The notes: generated from the letters alone by a model not told the origin. Shown: positions 44,825-53,331, numbered from the stretch's first letter. The stretch is DNA of 64,000 nt from Actinomadura xylanilytica (GCF_030283145.1 NZ_JASNWE010000004.1:923704-987703), one strand, 5' to 3'. Program-made: numbers and translations.

Positions 44825-45717
44825 TTCAGTCTCCGGGAGGCCAGGATGCTGACCAGGTGCAGCAGCGTCTGCACGACCGCGACCGCCGCGACCGCGACCG
44901 CGAGGACGCGCATCGCCGCCGGGGTCTCGGTGCCGAGCACCACGTCGAGCACCGCCGCCCCCAGGATCAGCAGGGACAGCTCGACCGCGCCGATGATCCG
45001 GTGGAAGCGCAGCATGGACGCCGCCTGCCGGGCCAGCGCGATGCCGGTGGAGCGGGGCCGCAGCGCGCGGTCGCCGCCGACCGGGTCGGACGGCAGGCCG
45101 GACTTGGCGCGGGCCACCACCACGTTGTCGGTCTCGGCCTTGATCAGCGCGGCGCCGAGCGCGGCGACCAGGCCGAGCTCGGCGTAGCCGCCGTTGGTCC
45201 AGCCGCCCTGCGCGGCGAAACCGAGCCCGATGAGCAGCGACACCTCCGACAGGTAGTGGCCGATGCGGTCGAGGAACACGCCCGCCACCGAGGTCTGCCG
45301 CAGGTAGCGGGCGACCTCGCCGTCGACGCAGTCGAGCAGCAGGTAGAGCTGGATCAGCACCGCGCCGCCGAGCGCCGTCCACAGCGCGGCGGTGCCCGTC
45401 GCGGGCAGCGAGACCACCAGCCCGGCCAGCACGCCGCTGGCCATCATCAGGTAGGTGAGCTGGTTCGGGCTCAGCCCGACGCGCAGGAAGATCCAGTCGA
45501 AGTACGGCGACAGGTCGCGCATGTAGAGCCGGCCGGCCCAGTGCTCCTCGTTGCGCCGGTCCTTGAGGCCGGGCGGCTGCCCGTACCGCCGGATGTCGGC
45601 GATCGTGGCGGCCGTGCGCGGAGGGCGCGGGTCGTCGCCGGACGGGGCCGCGCCGTGCGCCGAGCCGTCCTCCGGACGGCCGGACCCGGGGAGCTCAGTC
45701 TCCATGGGCCTGGACAT
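44821..45717 (-). CDS. CDP-alcohol phosphatidyltransferase family protein, variant last active-site residue
   Basis: A 298-residue membrane protein with about five to six hydrophobic segments after a 75-residue soluble N-terminus. The signature starts DCVDGEVAR (D129, D132, G133, A136, R137) and continues G146 and D150. The fourth acidic position, normally Asp and thought to be the catalytic base, is His154 (FLDRIGHYL). ATG 45717 is used; ATG 45705 is equally possible. The gene overlaps the dehydrogenase upstream by 23 bases and the GT2 downstream by 4. The substrate is inferred to be a CDP-polyol. Confidence 0.8.
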   Translation of the reverse strand: MSRPMETELPGSGRPEDGSAHGAAPSGDDPRPPRTAATIADIRRYGQPPGLKDRRNEEHWAGRLYMRDLSPYFDWIFLRVGLSPNQLTYLMMASGVLAGLVVSLPATGTAALWTALGGAVLIQLYLLLDCVDGEVARYLRQTSVAGVFLDRIGHYLSEVSLLIGLGFAAQGGWTNGGYAELGLVAALGAALIKAETDNVVVARAKSGLPSDPVGGDRALRPRSTGIALARQAASMLRFHRIIGAVELSLLILGAAVLDVVLGTETPAAMRVLAVAVAAVAVVQTLLHLVSILASRRLK

Positions 45718-46768
45718 ACTGTTCCACCGCCTTGCGGGTCGCGCCCTGGTCGAGGCCGAGGTGTTCCAAGATCGTATAGCGGCCGGGCCGGGTCTGCGGG
45801 GCGAACTGGACGGCCTCGGCGAACTGCTCGACGCTCAGCCCGACGTCGCCGGGGAAGCGCGGCAGGCCGTGCCGGCCGAGGCAGGCGAGGATCTCGGCCA
45901 GCCGCTCATCGCCCACCCCGAGGTGGGTGGCGCGCAGGTGGTAGCAGAACGCCGTGCCGATCCCGGCCAGCTCGCCGTGGTTGGCGGTGCCGGGGAAGAG
46001 CTGGTCGATCGCGTGCAGGATCTCGTGGTCGCCGCCGCTGGCCGGACGGGAGTCGCCCGCGAACGACATCGCCATCCCCGACAGCACCAGCCCCTCGGCC
46101 AGCACGGTCAGGAACCGGTCGGACCCGATCGAGCCGGGCTGGTACAGCAGGGCCTCGGCGGCGGTGCGCGCCACGGTGAGCGCCAGCCGGTCGATCCGCT
46201 CGCCGACCGCGTCGGCGGCCAGCAGCCAGTCGTCCACCGCGGAGAAGTTGCTGACCACGTCGCCGATTCCGGCCCGGACGAGCCGTTCGGGGGCGGCCCG
46301 CACGTAGTCGAGGTCGACGACCATCGCCAGCGGCATGACCACGCCGAACGAGCCCTTGCCCTTCTCGTGGGTGAGGGAGGCGACCGGGGAGCAGATCCCG
46401 TCGTGCGACAGGTTGGTGGCGACCGAGACCATCGGGATGCCCGACAGCGTCGCCGCGTACTTGGTCGCGTCGATCGTCCGGCCGCCGCCGATGCCGATCA
46501 CCGCCTCGTACGACCCGGCGCGCAGCTTGGACCCGAGGCTGACCGCGGCGTCGACGGTGCCGCCCTCGACGTGGAACACCTCGCAGGCGGCCAGTGAGCC
46601 GCGCACGTGCTCGGCGATCTGGTCGCCCTGGCCGGGCCCCACCGCGATGGCCACCCGGCCCTCGGTGGCGATCCGCCGGTCGGCGAGCAGTTCGCCGAGG
46701 GCCGCGATCGCCCCGCGCCGCACATCGATGGACAGCGGTGCGGTCAGCATTCGCGTCAGCAGGGGCAT
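45695..46768 (-). CDS. Glycerol-1-phosphate dehydrogenase-like (AraM/EgsA family) iron/zinc alcohol dehydrogenase
   Basis: A 357-residue NAD(P)-dependent enzyme that should reduce a ketose phosphate such as dihydroxyacetone phosphate to a polyol phosphate. GIGGGRTIDATKYAA (from residue 92) is the nucleotide-binding loop and NLSHDGICSP (119-128) is a family hallmark. Metal ligand candidates are D170 (GIGDVVSNFSA), H248/H252 (SGGDHEILHAID) and H264 (ANHGELAG). The length and pattern match bacterial AraM and archaeal G1P dehydrogenase. Being translated with a CDP-alcohol transferase suggests the product is the transferred headgroup. Confidence 0.82.
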   Translation of the reverse strand: MPLLTRMLTAPLSIDVRRGAIAALGELLADRRIATEGRVAIAVGPGQGDQIAEHVRGSLAACEVFHVEGGTVDAAVSLGSKLRAGSYEAVIGIGGGRTIDATKYAATLSGIPMVSVATNLSHDGICSPVASLTHEKGKGSFGVVMPLAMVVDLDYVRAAPERLVRAGIGDVVSNFSAVDDWLLAADAVGERIDRLALTVARTAAEALLYQPGSIGSDRFLTVLAEGLVLSGMAMSFAGDSRPASGGDHEILHAIDQLFPGTANHGELAGIGTAFCYHLRATHLGVGDERLAEILACLGRHGLPRFPGDVGLSVEQFAEAVQFAPQTRPGRYTILEHLGLDQGATRKAVEQYVQAHGD

Positions 46769-46805
46769 GTGCCTCCTCGCTCGGATCTTCGGTCGGCTCG
46801 GAACA

Positions 46806-46852
46806 CCCCGGCCACCACGCCGGGGGGCGCCGGGAAGTGGGGGCCCGGCGCC
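46806..46852 (-). terminator. two adjacent hairpins after the LicC-like gene
   Basis: Stem one is CCCCGGC with GCCGGGG (46806-46825, 6-base loop). Stem two is GGCGCCGGG with CCCGGCGCC (46826-46852, 9-base loop). They begin 13 bases past the stop at 46865 and separate two leftward transcription units. Confidence 0.6.
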
Positions 46853-46864
46853 GCGGCCCGCGGG

Positions 46865-47596
46865 TCAGTAGCCCTTGGCGATCCGGCGGGCCTTCTCCAG
46901 GTCCTCGTGGTTGTCGACCTCGACCCAGGAGACCTCGCCGATCGGCGCGACCGCGATCGTGCCGCCGCGGTTGACCAGCTCCTGGTAGCCGTCCTCGTAG
47001 TAGAGGTCCGGATCGCGCTCCCACGTCGCCTTGAGCGCGCCCGCCAGCGGCTCGGCCGCGGCGGGCTCGATCAGCGTGGCGCCGATGTACTCGCCGGCCG
47101 CGGTGGCCGGGTCCATCAGCTTGGTGATGGTCTGGATGTGCCCCGCGCCGTCGAGGGTGACCTTCATCTCCTCGTCGGCCAGCGTCTTCACGTTGTCCAC
47201 GGCCAGGAGGATGTCGGCGCCGCGGCCCGCCAAGAGGGTCTTCTCGACGCTCACCGGATGCACCGTGTCGCCGTTGACCATGAGGACGCCCTTGGAGAAG
47301 TGCTCGCGCGCCAGCCACATGGAGTAGGCGTTGTTCCACTCCTCGGCCTTGTCGTTGTGCACGAGGGTGAGGGACACGCCGTAGCGGTCCTCCAGGGCGG
47401 CCTTGCGCTCCTCGACCGCGCCGGCCTGGTAGCCGACGACGATGACCACGTCCGTCAGCCCGACCTCGGCCAGGTTGCCCAGCGCGATGTCCAGGATCGT
47501 GGTCTCCCCGTCGACGGGGACCAGCGCCTTGGGCAACGTGTCGGTGTAGGGCCGCAGCCTCCGGCCCGCGCCCGCCGCCAGCACCATGCCGATCAT
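46865..47596 (-). CDS. LicC-like nucleotidyltransferase (CTP:phospho-alcohol/sugar)
   Basis: A 243-residue NTP transferase. The signature is LAAGAGRRLRPYTDTLPKAL (residues 6-25, catalytic K23), the metal site is VNGD (107-110), and EEWNNAYSMW (85-94) resembles the YNNxYSL segment of LicC and related CTP:phosphocholine or inositol-1-phosphate cytidylyltransferases. It likely makes a CDP-activated small alcohol. The start at 47596 has GAGGAAGTGG upstream and overlaps the preceding stop by four bases. Use of a sugar phosphate instead cannot be excluded. Confidence 0.75.
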   Translation of the reverse strand: MIGMVLAAGAGRRLRPYTDTLPKALVPVDGETTILDIALGNLAEVGLTDVVIVVGYQAGAVEERKAALEDRYGVSLTLVHNDKAEEWNNAYSMWLAREHFSKGVLMVNGDTVHPVSVEKTLLAGRGADILLAVDNVKTLADEEMKVTLDGAGHIQTITKLMDPATAAGEYIGATLIEPAAAEPLAGALKATWERDPDLYYEDGYQELVNRGGTIAVAPIGEVSWVEVDNHEDLEKARRIAKGY

Positions 47597-48273
47597 GCTT
47601 CCACTTCCTCCAGGTCGACCATCACGCCGCTGTCGCGACCGGTCCGCGCCCACGTCATGACGCTCTCGCCCGCGAACAACACGCCAAGGTAGACGGCGAG
47701 CGCCGCGTACGCGAACGGAAGGAGCCCGGAGAGGCCCGTGAAGGCCACAATGAGCATCCGGCCCTCCCAGCCGAGCCCGGCGCGGAAAATCCACTCGGGC
47801 GGCCGGAGTCCCTGGCGGGTGCGGTACACGGTGTCGTAGTGGTGGAACGCCAGAACCGCGACCAGCACGTAGACGAGCGGTGCCGATACTCCCTGCGCGA
47901 ACCCCAATACGGTGAGGCAACCATACTCGATCCCGCGGATTATGGGCGGTACGAGGCAATCCATCCGGCCGTCGTGCGGATGGGTCGAGGCGGGCCCGGT
48001 CAGCAGCAGCACCACCACCGGGGCGAACAGCGCCGGGCCGCGCACGTCGCCCACCCCGGCGGAGAGCAGCACCACGGTGACGACCAGCGCGATCGTCGCG
48101 CCGGGCAGCGGCGGGAGCTGTCCCCGCGCCAGCCGGCCCAGCGCCCGGCAGATCGGGCCGTCGTCACGGTAGATCTGCAACCGTTCCGGCGGCGCCAGCG
48201 GCGCGGGCCGCGGCCGGGCCGGCCGCGACGGCGCGGAAGGGCGCGGTGCGGGCTCGCGGGTCAGCGACGTCAT
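47593..48273 (-). CDS. Polytopic membrane protein (possibly DUF5941-like)
   Basis: A 226-residue protein with a Pro/Arg-rich N-terminus and about five hydrophobic segments (ATIALVVTVVLLSAGVGD, GPALFAPVVVLLLTG, APLVYVLVAVLAFHHYDT, and others). The conserved-looking HHYDTVYRTRQGLRPP lies on a loop. It overlaps both neighbours by four bases. I recall a domain of this type (DUF5941) next to CDP-alcohol phosphotransferases, but I cannot confirm the match. Function is unknown; it may be a partner subunit or transporter for the cassette. Confidence 0.6.
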   Translation of the reverse strand: MTSLTREPAPRPSAPSRPARPRPAPLAPPERLQIYRDDGPICRALGRLARGQLPPLPGATIALVVTVVLLSAGVGDVRGPALFAPVVVLLLTGPASTHPHDGRMDCLVPPIIRGIEYGCLTVLGFAQGVSAPLVYVLVAVLAFHHYDTVYRTRQGLRPPEWIFRAGLGWEGRMLIVAFTGLSGLLPFAYAALAVYLGVLFAGESVMTWARTGRDSGVMVDLEEVEA

Positions 48274-49574
48274 CGGGCGACCGCCCGCGCGATCCGTCCA
48301 ACCAGGCTGTACAGCGCGGCGACCGATCCCCACGCCAGCAGCGCGGCGAAGGTCATCCGGGCATTGCCCAGCGCCGCGGTGACCGAGATCAGCGCGAACC
48401 GCTCGCCGATCGGCAGCGTCAGGAGCCGCTGCGCCCAGCCCGCCCGGCCGTCCAGCGGCGGCGGCGCGGGCGCGCTCTCCAGGCCGGAGGAGTCGACCAT
48501 GTACCGGACGGTCTGGAGCGCCATCGCCGCCACCGCCAGCCCCCACACGCTCCCGGCGTGGACGGAGGAGTCCGGCGGGGCAGCGGCCGCCCCGACCGCC
48601 AGCCCCGCGTACACCGCGTACTCCTTGGCCCGGTCGCCGATCGCGTCCATCCAGGCGCCGAGCGGGCTGACCATCCGGCGGTAGCGGGCGAGCTGCCCGT
48701 CGACGCAGTCGAGGACAAACGCGAGGTAGAACAGCACCGCCCCGACCACCATCCCGGTACGGGTGCCGGCCGCGAACCACAGCGCCGCCAGCAGCCCGAC
48801 TGCCAGGGAGATCAACGTCACCGTGTTGGGCGTCAGCCCCTCGCGCGCCGCCCAGCGGGTGACGGCCTGCGCGCGGCCGGCCGTGCGGGTGCCGACCGGG
48901 CCGCCGCCGGGATTGATCGCGGCGTCCATCCGGATCCGGTCCTCGTCGACGGACCCGGCCTCGGCGAGCGCGGCCAGCGCCGCGTCCTCGGTGCCGGCCC
49001 GCACGCACACGAGCCCCTCGCCGGGGCACGGGGCGACCGGCACCCCGTCGCGCGCCAGGCCCAGCCGCAGCAGTTCGGCCGTGTGCTTGGGCACCGCCGC
49101 CGGACGGTCGCCGGGCGGGCCGCCGAACAGGTCCACCGCCAGCCGCTCGGCCAGCTCGGCTAGCGTCTCGACGCGGGCCCGGCCGACGCGCAGCAGCCCC
49201 GGCGCGGTCCCCGCCACGGGGACGGTCCGCGCGTCGACGAGCAGCCGGCTCAGCAGCTCGCCGTTCGCGACCAGGTCGCCGGGCAGCAGCACGACCGGCG
49301 CGGTGGTGCCGCGCGTCAGCCGGGCGATCTCCCGCAGGTCGGCGGCCGTGTCCTCGCACTCGATGACGTCGTGGCCGTCCTTGCGCAGCGCGGGGGCCAG
49401 ATCGGGACGGGTCACGATCCGCCGTTCCGGTACCTTGAGCGTGGCCAGCTGGTCGCACAGGCGTGTCAGCACCGTCGGCGCCTCGGGGCCGTCCCCGCAC
49501 GGCAGGACGGCCGTGGGGACCGGATCGGCCCCCGTTCCGGTCCGCCCGGTCGCGATGATCACCGCTATGGTCAT
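48270..49574 (-). CDS. CDP-alcohol phosphotransferase fused to a degenerate nucleotidyltransferase-like domain
   Basis: A 434-residue two-domain protein. Residues 1 to about 225 fold-wise resemble an NTP transferase (MTIAVIIATGRTG, VVLLPGDLVANGELLSRLL) but lack the GxGxR...PK signature. Residues about 230-434 are a CDP-alcohol phosphotransferase with the full motif DCVDGQLAR...GAWMDAIGD near residues 287-313 and about five membrane helices. The architecture recalls inositol-phosphate cytidylyltransferase/DIPP synthase fusions. ATG 49574 begins the operon that runs on through two more overlapping genes. Confidence 0.78.
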   Translation of the reverse strand: MTIAVIIATGRTGTGADPVPTAVLPCGDGPEAPTVLTRLCDQLATLKVPERRIVTRPDLAPALRKDGHDVIECEDTAADLREIARLTRGTTAPVVLLPGDLVANGELLSRLLVDARTVPVAGTAPGLLRVGRARVETLAELAERLAVDLFGGPPGDRPAAVPKHTAELLRLGLARDGVPVAPCPGEGLVCVRAGTEDAALAALAEAGSVDEDRIRMDAAINPGGGPVGTRTAGRAQAVTRWAAREGLTPNTVTLISLAVGLLAALWFAAGTRTGMVVGAVLFYLAFVLDCVDGQLARYRRMVSPLGAWMDAIGDRAKEYAVYAGLAVGAAAAPPDSSVHAGSVWGLAVAAMALQTVRYMVDSSGLESAPAPPPLDGRAGWAQRLLTLPIGERFALISVTAALGNARMTFAALLAWGSVAALYSLVGRIARAVAR

Positions 49575-49721
49575 CGGCGCCTCCGGCCTCGTCTGGCCGC
49601 ACCGCGAAGACAGGGAACAAGGGTGCGGGCGGCTACACAGCGTATCCCTCAGATGACACTACGTCACAAGAGACCGTGTTCACCGGCCGGGGCGCCCGGC
49701 GCGATACCGGATAGAGGAGAC

Positions 49722-50429
49722 ATGACGACGCAGACGGTGGCGGTGGTGCTCGCGGGCGGCACCGGGCAGCGGGTGGGCGGCCCGCTGCCCAAGCAGCTCA
49801 TCGAGGTCGGCGGACGGCCGATCCTGGCGCACGCGATCGCGGCCTTCGACTCCCATCCCGGCGTCGACGAGGTGCTGGTCGTGATGGCGGCCGGGCACAT
49901 CCGCGCCGCCGCCGCGCTCGCCGCGCCGTTCCGCGCGGTGATCGCGGTGCTCGAGGGCGGCGACACCCGGACCGCCTCCACCGCCGCCGCGCTCGGCGCG
50001 CTGGCCGGGCGGCCGGACGGCACCCGGGTGCTGCTCCACGACGCGGCCCGCCCGTTCGTCGGCCGCGGCGTGATCGACCGGGTGCTGGCCGCGCTGGACG
50101 AGCACGACGCGGTCGCGGTGGGCGTCCCGTCCCCCGACACGATCGTGGAGGTGGCCGGCGGGCTGGTCGCCGCGATGCCGCCGCGCGCGTCGATGAGCCG
50201 CTTCCAGACCCCGCAGGGCTTCCGGCTCGGCACCCTGCGCGCGGCCTACGAGCTGGCGCTCGCCGATCCGGACCTGCTCGCCACCGACGACTGCGGCGTG
50301 GTGCATCGTTATCTCCCGGACGTGCCGATCCGGGTGGTGGAGGGCAGCGAGCGCAACCTCAAGGTCACCCGCCCCCTGGACGTGCTCGTCGCCGAGCATC
50401 TCGCCACCGACCCCCCGGAGACCCCGTGA
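49722..50429 (+). CDS. IspD/TarI-like cytidylyltransferase
   Basis: A 235-residue CTP-dependent nucleotidyltransferase. GGTGQRVGGPLPKQL (12-26, K24 catalytic) is the CTP loop, LHDAARPFV lies near residue 104, and SRFQTPQGF near residue 159. IspD makes CDP-methylerythritol for isoprenoids; the closely related TarI makes CDP-ribitol for teichoic acid. The absence of ispF next door and the polyol-phosphate context favour a TarI-like role, but the essential IspD function cannot be excluded. It has a perfect AGAGGAG site and overlaps the GDPD gene by four bases. Confidence 0.82.
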   Translation: MTTQTVAVVLAGGTGQRVGGPLPKQLIEVGGRPILAHAIAAFDSHPGVDEVLVVMAAGHIRAAAALAAPFRAVIAVLEGGDTRTASTAAALGALAGRPDGTRVLLHDAARPFVGRGVIDRVLAALDEHDAVAVGVPSPDTIVEVAGGLVAAMPPRASMSRFQTPQGFRLGTLRAAYELALADPDLLATDDCGVVHRYLPDVPIRVVEGSERNLKVTRPLDVLVAEHLATDPPETP

Positions 50430-51148
50430 TCTTCGAGCACACCCCCACCGTCATCGGCCACCGCGGCGCCGGCAAGGGGAGGACCGAGAACACGCTGCCC
50501 GCGATACTCGCCGCCATCGCGGCCGGCCTGTCGTGGGTCGAGATCGACGTCACCCGCACCGCCGACGACGGCCTGGTGCTGCGGCACGACCCCACCACCG
50601 CGGACGGCGCGTTCCTGGTCGACGTCCCGGCCGCGGGCAGCGGCCTGCTCCGGCTGGAGGAGCTCTTCGCGGAGCTGCCGCCCGAGGTCGCGGTCGACGT
50701 GGACGTCAAGACGGTGCTGGAGGACGCGGTCGACGCCCCGTCCCGGCGCACCGGCGCGCTGCTCCTGCCGCTGCTGCGCCGCGAGGCCCGGCGCCGTCCG
50801 CTGCTGGTCACCTCGTTCGACCCGTCGCTGCTGCTGCACCTGCGCGACGAGCTGCCGGAGGTGCCGCTCGGCCTGCTGACCTGGCTGCGGTTCCCGCTCT
50901 GGCACGCCGTCCCCGCGGCGGCCGGGCTGGGCCTCCAGGCGGTCGCCGTGCACACCGGCTCCTGCGGCTTGGACCACCCCGACACCCGGCTGCGCCCGCT
51001 GGAGCAGTGCGTCGACATGACGCACAAGGCCGGCCTGGAGTTCGTCGCCTGGTGCCCCAGCGCCGAACGGGCCCCCGACTACGCGGCGGCCGGGGTCGAC
51101 GCGATGGTCGTCGACGACGTCCCCGGCGTGGTCGCCGCGCTGGCCTGA
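50426..51148 (+). CDS. Glycerophosphodiester phosphodiesterase
   Basis: A 240-residue GDPD-family TIM barrel. Active-site segments are GHRGAGKGRTENT (H12, E21), WVEIDVTRTADDGLVLRHDP with the metal-binding Glu/Asp and second His, and VDVDVK. The C-terminal strand is VDAMVVDDVPGV. It hydrolyses glycerophosphodiesters to glycerol 3-phosphate. No signal peptide is seen, so it acts in the cytoplasm. The GTGA overlap with the cytidylyltransferase suggests recycling of, or control over, polyol phosphates in the same pathway. Confidence 0.88.
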   Translation: MIFEHTPTVIGHRGAGKGRTENTLPAILAAIAAGLSWVEIDVTRTADDGLVLRHDPTTADGAFLVDVPAAGSGLLRLEELFAELPPEVAVDVDVKTVLEDAVDAPSRRTGALLLPLLRREARRRPLLVTSFDPSLLLHLRDELPEVPLGLLTWLRFPLWHAVPAAAGLGLQAVAVHTGSCGLDHPDTRLRPLEQCVDMTHKAGLEFVAWCPSAERAPDYAAAGVDAMVVDDVPGVVAALA

Positions 51149-51161
51149 CCCCGTCCGGGGT
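51148..51161. terminator. small hairpin between convergent genes
   Basis: A 6-bp stem ACCCCG with CGGGGT and a 2-base loop sits at the GDPD stop, 9 bases before the stop of the opposite gene at 51170. It is weak but well placed. Confidence 0.35.
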
Positions 51162-51169
51162 GGCCCGCG

Positions 51170-51940
51170 TCAGGCAGGCGGGCGGCCCGCGCCGCGCCGG
51201 TCGTCGCCCCCGCCGTACATCTGCGTCCACTCGCCCGCCGGCTCGTCCGCCCCGGACTCGCCGGCCGCCGACGGCGCCCCGGACCCGGGGGCGGCCCCGC
51301 CGGACCCGCCGTCGTTGGGCGGCAGCGGGACGGCTCCGTGGCCCTGCTGCTGGGGCGGCTGCCACGGCTGGTCCTGCGCATGCCGGCCGATCGCGGGCTG
51401 ACCCAACTGGGGCGCCGGAGGGGTGTCCATGCGCGCGGGAGGCGGTCCCTGCGGTCCGGGCGGCGGCGGCCCGTAGGGACCGGCGAACGCCGGTGCCCCT
51501 GAGACCGGACGGCTCGAACGGGCCGACCAGCGCGACGGTGCCAGGGACGCGACGACGAGGGCGACGCCGATGACCAACAGCAGGCCGAGAGACGCCGCGG
51601 TGGTGTAGCCGTAGTCCAGCTCATCGGGCAGCTTGCGCGCCGTGTGGATCATCGCCCAGCGGGGCGCGACGGCCCACAGCAGCCCGAGGGCCGTCAGCAC
51701 GAACCCGGGGATCAGCGACGCCAGCGGCGACAGGCGCGACCCCATGACGAGCCCGAGCACGACGGCGACGGCCACGAGCACAGCCGCCGAGGTCAACTGC
51801 TCGGATCCCGCGTCCCGCATGAGGAACATCCGGACCAAGCGGCTCATCCGGTAGGTCCCGAAGCACAATCCGGCCAGGACCAGGGGCGTGGCGATCAGTC
51901 CGATCACCACGCCGAGCCCGTGACGTGCACCGTTGGTCAT
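51170..51940 (-). CDS. Membrane protein with Pro/Gly-rich tail
   Basis: A 256-residue protein with four transmembrane segments in residues 5-135 (LGVVIGLIATPLVLAGLCFG, TSAAVLVAVAVVLGLVMG, PLASLIPGFVLTALGLLWAV, TTAASLGLLLVIGVALVVAS). A 120-residue Pro/Gly/Gln-rich cytoplasmic tail ends in WTQMYGGGDDRRG. The ATG at 51940 has AGGTGG upstream; a GTG at 51946 is too close to that site. No family was recognised. It may be a small actinobacterial envelope protein. Confidence 0.7.
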   Translation of the reverse strand: MTNGARHGLGVVIGLIATPLVLAGLCFGTYRMSRLVRMFLMRDAGSEQLTSAAVLVAVAVVLGLVMGSRLSPLASLIPGFVLTALGLLWAVAPRWAMIHTARKLPDELDYGYTTAASLGLLLVIGVALVVASLAPSRWSARSSRPVSGAPAFAGPYGPPPPGPQGPPPARMDTPPAPQLGQPAIGRHAQDQPWQPPQQQGHGAVPLPPNDGGSGGAAPGSGAPSAAGESGADEPAGEWTQMYGGGDDRRGAGRPPA

Positions 51941-52024
51941 GGCCACCTCTTCGTGGATCGGGGCGCGATGGCGCCAAACCTAACCCTCAGACGTGCCCGA
52001 GACCAGCAAAGTTCAGCCGATTTG

Positions 52025-53083
52025 TCAGTTTTTCGACGGACTCGGCTGCCCGAGGCCGGGCGGACTGGTAAGGAAGCCCACCCCCCACGAGACGTGCATG
52101 GTGGCGAACACCAGCGGCAGCCGGACCCAGGCCGCCACCGGCAGGCCCCGTCCCTCGACCGCGGCGCCGGCCACGACCGCGACCGCGTAGCCGCCGGGCA
52201 GGATCCAGCCCGGCCAGAAGCCGAACGCGCCCGCCACCGCGCCCGCCGCCATCGCCAGCACCGCCGCCGGCGGCGCCAGGTAGCGCGGGTTGAGCGTGCC
52301 CTGGTGCTCGCGCCCGACGACCCGGCGCCAGCGGCCGGTGTGGAAGTACTGCTTGGCCAGCGCCCGCAGGTTGGGCCGCGGCCGGTAGGTGACCCGCATC
52401 CGCGGGGTGAAGAAGATCCGCCCGCCGCTCTGCCGGATCCGGTGGTTCATCTCCCAGTCCTGCGCGCGCACGAACGTCTCGTCGTAGCCGCCGACCCGCT
52501 CCAGCGCGCTGCGCCGGAAGGTGCCGAGATAGACGGTCTCGACCTCGCCGGCCTCGCCGCCGGTGTGGAACCGGGCGTTGCCGACGCCGAGCCTGGACGT
52601 CATCGCGCGCGCCACGGCCTGCTCGAACCCGGTGACGCCCTCGGCCGCCATGATGCCGCCGACGTTGTCGGCGCCGGTCTCCTCCATCGTCTCGACCGCG
52701 GCGCGGACGTAGTCGGCGGGCAGCAGCGAGTGGCCGTCGACGCGGACGATGATCGAGTACTGGGACGACTTGATCGCGATGTTGAGGCCCTGCGGGGTGC
52801 GGCCGGTCGGGTTGGCGACCACCACGATGCGCGGGTCCTCGGTGGCCAGGTGCCGGCAGATCTCCTCGGTCCGGTCCCGGGACGGGCCGACCGCGAGGAC
52901 CAGTTCCAGCTCACCCGGATAGTCCTGGGTGAGGATGCGCCGGACGGCGTCGGTCAGGTGCCGTTCCTCGTTCAGCACCGGCATGACCACCGACACCGCG
53001 GGCCACGTGCGGTCACCGGTGCCGGCCTGTGGCTCCGGCTGCTGGCTGTGCTGAGCGCTCTGCGCGCGGGGCGAGGGATTCAT
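52025..53083 (-). CDS. Glycosyltransferase family 2 (succinoglycan ExoA-like)
   Basis: A 352-residue protein. The GT2 domain starts VSVVMPVLNEERHLTDAVRR, and includes PQGLNIAIKSSQYSIIVRVD with the metal motif RVDGH, and FVRAQDWEMNHRIRQSGG. About four C-terminal hydrophobic segments follow, as in ExoA-type enzymes that extend polyprenyl-linked polysaccharide. The first 40 residues of the longer open frame are low-complexity, so I use ATG 53083. A 248-base divergent region separates it from the LCP gene. Confidence 0.82.
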   Translation of the reverse strand: MNPSPRAQSAQHSQQPEPQAGTGDRTWPAVSVVMPVLNEERHLTDAVRRILTQDYPGELELVLAVGPSRDRTEEICRHLATEDPRIVVVANPTGRTPQGLNIAIKSSQYSIIVRVDGHSLLPADYVRAAVETMEETGADNVGGIMAAEGVTGFEQAVARAMTSRLGVGNARFHTGGEAGEVETVYLGTFRRSALERVGGYDETFVRAQDWEMNHRIRQSGGRIFFTPRMRVTYRPRPNLRALAKQYFHTGRWRRVVGREHQGTLNPRYLAPPAAVLAMAAGAVAGAFGFWPGWILPGGYAVAVVAGAAVEGRGLPVAAWVRLPLVFATMHVSWGVGFLTSPPGLGQPSPSKN

Positions 53084-53331
53084 CTGGGCTCGCGGGCACA
53101 CCCCGGCCATGGACCGAGGGACGGCCCCTCTTCCTCTCTCTTGCAAGCGGGTCCGCGACGCACCCGCTCGACCCTGGTGAGCGCGGGCAGCCGGGGTGGA
53201 GGTCAAGACGGCGCCACGTTACTGCAAGGACACGAAGGCCCGGTAGCGAACGGACGGGTGTCCCCCACTTTAGAGTGGTGGGCACTCGGGTCAGAACACG
53301 CGGATGAGGCATCGGGAGGCGGGCCGCCAGA
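53084..53331. promoter_or_regulatory. divergent intergenic region with a short palindrome
   Basis: A 5-bp inverted repeat, CCACT-TTAG-AGTGG (53265-53278), lies about 55 bases before the LCP start. Its TAGAGT could serve as a -10 element for the rightward gene, though no good -35 is evident. No gene is seen here. Confidence 0.35.

Noticed and set aside
45695..46768. Calling the dehydrogenase a TarJ ribulose-5-phosphate reductase
   Set aside because: TarJ is a zinc MDR-type enzyme; this protein shows the iron-ADH/G1P-dehydrogenase pattern instead.
49722..50429. Calling the cytidylyltransferase ispD outright
   Set aside because: Sequence alone cannot separate IspD from TarI-like enzymes, and the neighbours point to polyol-phosphate metabolism rather than the MEP pathway.
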